From Acuticoccus sp965213555 (GTDB lineage Bacteria > Pseudomonadota > Alphaproteobacteria > Rhizobiales > Amorphaceae), in assembly GCF_965213555.1 (NCBI RefSeq), contig NZ_OZ243890.1:124001-188000 (forward strand): a stretch of DNA of 64,000 nt, read 5' to 3'. Below the pieces are notes generated by a model. It was given only the letters and a program-made list of their open reading frames with translations. It was not told where the DNA came from and did not search any database. Of this stretch, positions 61,827-64,000 are shown in pieces. Each line of letters starts with the position of its first letter. Position 1 is the stretch's first letter. The translations under genes were made by a program, and so were the position numbers.

Positions 61827-62582
61827 GACAAGTTAGTCGAGAGAGCTGAGGGCCCTCGCGAGGCGCTACGGGATCAACCGGAAGACCGTGGCCGAATGGA
61901 AGGAGCGCTCGTCGGTGAGCGACCTGCCGACGGGACCGGAAGAGCTAAGGTCAACGGTCCTGTCCGATGAGGACGAGGCGATCATCGTCGCCCTCCGTCG
62001 CCACACCGTGCTGCCGCTCGACGACTGCCCCAACGCTCTCCAGCCGACGATGCCACATCTCACCCGCGCATCCCTTCATCGCTGCCTGCAGCGTCACGGG
62101 ATCTTCCGACTGCCTGATGACGATGGCGACAAACCTGGCAAGAGGAAACTCTGGTGGCGATCGACCGGACGTCGAAGTTCGCCTTCGCCCAGCTCGTGGA
62201 AAAGGTCAACCGCGTCACCGCATCGGCCTTCCTCGTCGCTCTCGTCGAAGCGGTGCCGTATGAGATCCACACCGCCACATCGCCATGCGCTGCCGCGAGC
62301 ATGGCATCGAGCACCGCTTCACCAAGCCGAACCATCCATGGACGAACGGTCAGGTCGAACGGATGAACCGCACGATCAAGGACGCCACCGTCAAACGCTT
62401 CCCCTACGACGGCCACGAGCAGCTCCGGCGACACCTCGCCGACTTCATCGCCGCCTACGACTACGGCCGCCGACCCAAGACCCTCAAGGGATTACGCCCT
62501 ACGAAGACGTCTGCAAACGGTGGATAGACGAACCCCAACGCTTCACCATCAACCCGCTCCAGCAAATGCCGGGATCAAACAC
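61827..62582 (+). mobile_element. IS481-family element, copy 2, truncated and decayed
   Basis: This is a close relative of the copy at 47382. The extreme N-terminus is lost, and the sequence begins RARQVSRES before the same AGCTGAGG frame break. It continues RALARRYGINRKTVAEWKER to GKRKL, skips the PIGFPIDIAEV segment, and reads AIDRTSKFAFAQLVEKVNRV. The VLTDNG region is deleted, then CREHGIEHRFTKPNHPWTNG and MNRTIKDATVKRFPYDGHEQ follow. It ends at CCGGGATCAAACA. Its deletions differ from those of copy 1. Confidence 0.83.
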
Positions 62583-62839
62583 CTAGGACACCGCCTCGGT
62601 ACGGCGAAGCCGGAGCCGGATCGCGGCGAGCTTTACGAGGGCAGACGGTGTCCCGGATCCTCGGAGCGGAGGGCGACGGCGCGCATGGGCATGGACGACC
62701 TCACGACCGAACCCACGTCGACCGGTGGCACCCGACAAGGGGTCCCGTCCCGTGCGCTGCATGCTGCGGCGAGCCCGGCATAGCCGAGCGCCGCCGTCTT
62801 TGGGGCCTGCCTTGAACATCGTTCGCATACCGCGCATCG

Positions 62840-63487
62840 TTAGCGGAACAAGGCGTCGACCTCGTCCTGACTGACGACGCCGCGATCGCCGTCGAGGGCG
62901 GGCCCGTTCAGCATGGTTCGGTCGTCTGCATCCAAGGCCGCCGGCGACACAAGGTCCTGCGCCTTCCAAAGGTCGACCATCGAGGCGATGCGTTCCTCGA
63001 TGAACTCGAGCGATCCGACCACCTTCGAGATGCGCTGCCCGGTGATGTCTTGGAAGTTGCAGGCTTCGAAGATCTTGACCACGCAGTCCGCAACGGTCTG
63101 TGCCGCCCTTCGCACGTCGGCGTCTTCGCTCACGCGCAGCAGGAAGACGGCCCCATCGATCGCCTCCGCCGCCGCAAGGATCGCGTCGGTCGCGGCTTCC
63201 GTGCCGACCACCACCGCTCTGAGCTGTTCGGTCGCTCGGCCCTTCGACTGCTCGCTCACGCCCCGCGCGTGCAGCGCGCTGACCTCCTGCTTCGTGACCT
63301 CTATCCGCTTCTGGATGTCGTCGACGCCGCTCCACAGGACGATGGCGTTTTTGGCGGGCTGCGGCAGCCGTCCCTCCGTGCGGAGCGCCTGCAGCTCGTG
63401 GAGGATGAGAGCGACCTGATCTCCCATCGGCGAGCCCTCGACGAGTTCGCGCGTCCTTTCGACCTCCACCGGAAGCGGCCCTGCCAT
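62840..63487 (-). CDS. cheZ: Chemotaxis protein CheZ-like phosphatase
   Basis: This protein has 215 residues from ATG 63487. The hallmark FEACNFQDITGQRISKVVGS contains the Asp and Gln that act on phospho-CheY, and the C-terminal VVSQDEVDALFR is a CheY-binding tail. The long helices between fit the CheZ four-helix bundle. It would dephosphorylate CheY at the flagellar motor side. The gene is divergent from cheY across about 180 bp, which probably holds both promoters. Confidence 0.88.
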   Translation of the reverse strand: MAGPLPVEVERTRELVEGSPMGDQVALILHELQALRTEGRLPQPAKNAIVLWSGVDDIQKRIEVTKQEVSALHARGVSEQSKGRATEQLRAVVVGTEAATDAILAAAEAIDGAVFLLRVSEDADVRRAAQTVADCVVKIFEACNFQDITGQRISKVVGSLEFIEERIASMVDLWKAQDLVSPAALDADDRTMLNGPALDGDRGVVSQDEVDALFR

Positions 63488-63669
63488 GTGCGTCAACTCC
63501 AAGCGGGTAGGTACACTTCATTCTACCCGTATGGCGCGTGTTTACAACCTTCGGCATCCACCGACGGAAGCGTCGCGCAAGGTTGTGACCAAGCCTGAGC
63601 CAAGCCATCTCCCCTAGAACCAGTTGCAGCGATCCTCATGATGACGACGTCATCGAACTGGAGCATACG
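63488..63669. promoter_or_regulatory. Divergent promoter region between cheZ and cheY
   Basis: These 182 bp separate two divergent chemotaxis genes and include an A+T-richer part (GTACACTTCATTCTACCCGT, CGTGTTTACAACC). Promoters for both directions are expected. I could not assign specific boxes. Confidence 0.4.
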
Positions 63670-64000
63670 ATGTCCCTGGACCTTAAGATGCCTGTTCTCG
63701 TCGTCGACGACTACAAAACGATGATCAGGATCATTAAGAACCTCCTCCGTCAGATCGGCTTCGAGGACATCGACGACGCAACGGACGGCACGGAGGCGCT
63801 CGAAAGACTTCGCGCTCGAAGCTACGGGCTGGTGATCTCGGACTGGAACATGGAGCCGATGACGGGCTACGACCTCCTCAAGGAGGTTCGCGCCGACCCT
63901 TCGCTGCAGACGATCCCCTTCATCATGGTGACTGCCGAGGCGAAGTCCGAGAACGTGATCGCGGCGAAGAAAGCCGGTGTCAGCAACTACATCGTGAAGC
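63670..64000 (+). CDS. cheY: Chemotaxis response regulator CheY (3' end outside the window)
   Basis: The first 110 residues of a single receiver domain are visible. Acidic-pocket Asp13 and Asp14 lie in VLVVDDYKTMIRIIKNLLRQ, the phosphorylation site Asp58 in VISDWNMEPMTGYDLL, Thr88 in FIMVTAE, and Lys110 in NYIVK. The DWNMEPMTG pattern is typical of CheY rather than DNA-binding regulators. When phosphorylated it binds the flagellar switch. It is paired divergently with the cheZ-like gene. Confidence 0.93.
   Translation, partial: MSLDLKMPVLVVDDYKTMIRIIKNLLRQIGFEDIDDATDGTEALERLRARSYGLVISDWNMEPMTGYDLLKEVRADPSLQTIPFIMVTAEAKSENVIAAKKAGVSNYIVK

Overview
The window is about 70% G+C, densely coded, and comes from an alphaproteobacterium, most likely of the order Hyphomicrobiales (Rhizobiales). 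The case rests on gene order and family content. There is a conserved hemB / arginyltransferase / parC / recO-era-rnc-lepB / bifunctional rsh / rpoZ neighbourhood. There is also a Brucella Omp10-like lipoprotein, an aerobic-type cobalt chelatase (cobN/cobW), and a methylsuccinyl-CoA dehydrogenase of the ethylmalonyl-CoA pathway. No tRNA, rRNA or CRISPR array was recognised.

Layout. (1) 1-7.2 kb: a minus-strand group (FAD-linked oxidase fragment, RraA-family protein, E1 of a 2-oxo acid dehydrogenase) faces a plus-strand group (SDR, methylsuccinyl-CoA dehydrogenase mcd, mesaconyl-CoA C1-C4 CoA transferase mct). (2) 7.2-12.3 kb: an IS630 remnant and a 105-bp two-hairpin repeat, then cobW-cobN on the minus strand, with cobN frameshifted. 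(3) 12.3-15.9 kb: a frameshifted enoyl-CoA hydratase diverges from an SDR / alpha-methylacyl-CoA racemase / SDR set. A second copy of the 105-bp repeat follows, with an IS5-family element inserted at its edge. (4) 16.8-22 kb: a mixed set with a methyltransferase, Omp10-like lipoprotein, copper chaperone, GNAT, PEP mutase-like enzyme, decayed IS630 and mandelate racemase-like enzyme. (5) 22-26.2 kb: a valine-catabolic operon on the minus strand (isobutyryl-CoA dehydrogenase, 3-hydroxyisobutyryl-CoA hydrolase, a membrane protein, 3-hydroxyisobutyrate dehydrogenase). (6) 26.2-29.1 kb: an A+T-richer island with two paralogous, strongly acidic, internally repeated proteins of unknown function, the most novel-looking locus here. 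(7) 29.2-47.4 kb: the housekeeping block listed above, plus an SLC13 permease, threonine dehydratase, membrane acyltransferase, ion channel-like protein, NYN-domain protein and family-5 uracil-DNA glycosylase. (8) 47.4-49.1 kb: decayed IS481 and IS630 elements. (9) 49.1-56.1 kb: a minus-strand sugar-acid operon (IlvD/Edd dehydratase, dgoK, dgoA, a PfkB kinase) continuing into a DUF2798-like protein, mtnA and an M23 peptidase. (10) 56.2-59.8 kb: a sulfotransferase overlapping a large repeat-plus-glycosyltransferase protein. (11) 60-62.6 kb: three abutting IS elements (IS3, IS5, IS481). (12) 62.8-64 kb: a cheZ-like phosphatase gene divergent from cheY, which runs off the end.

Taken together, the window encodes acyl-CoA, branched-chain and sugar-acid catabolism next to a chromosomal core segment, interrupted by worn insertion sequences. 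Two single-base frameshifts in otherwise well-conserved genes (cobN and an enoyl-CoA hydratase) could be real pseudogenes or sequencing errors in G+C-rich runs.
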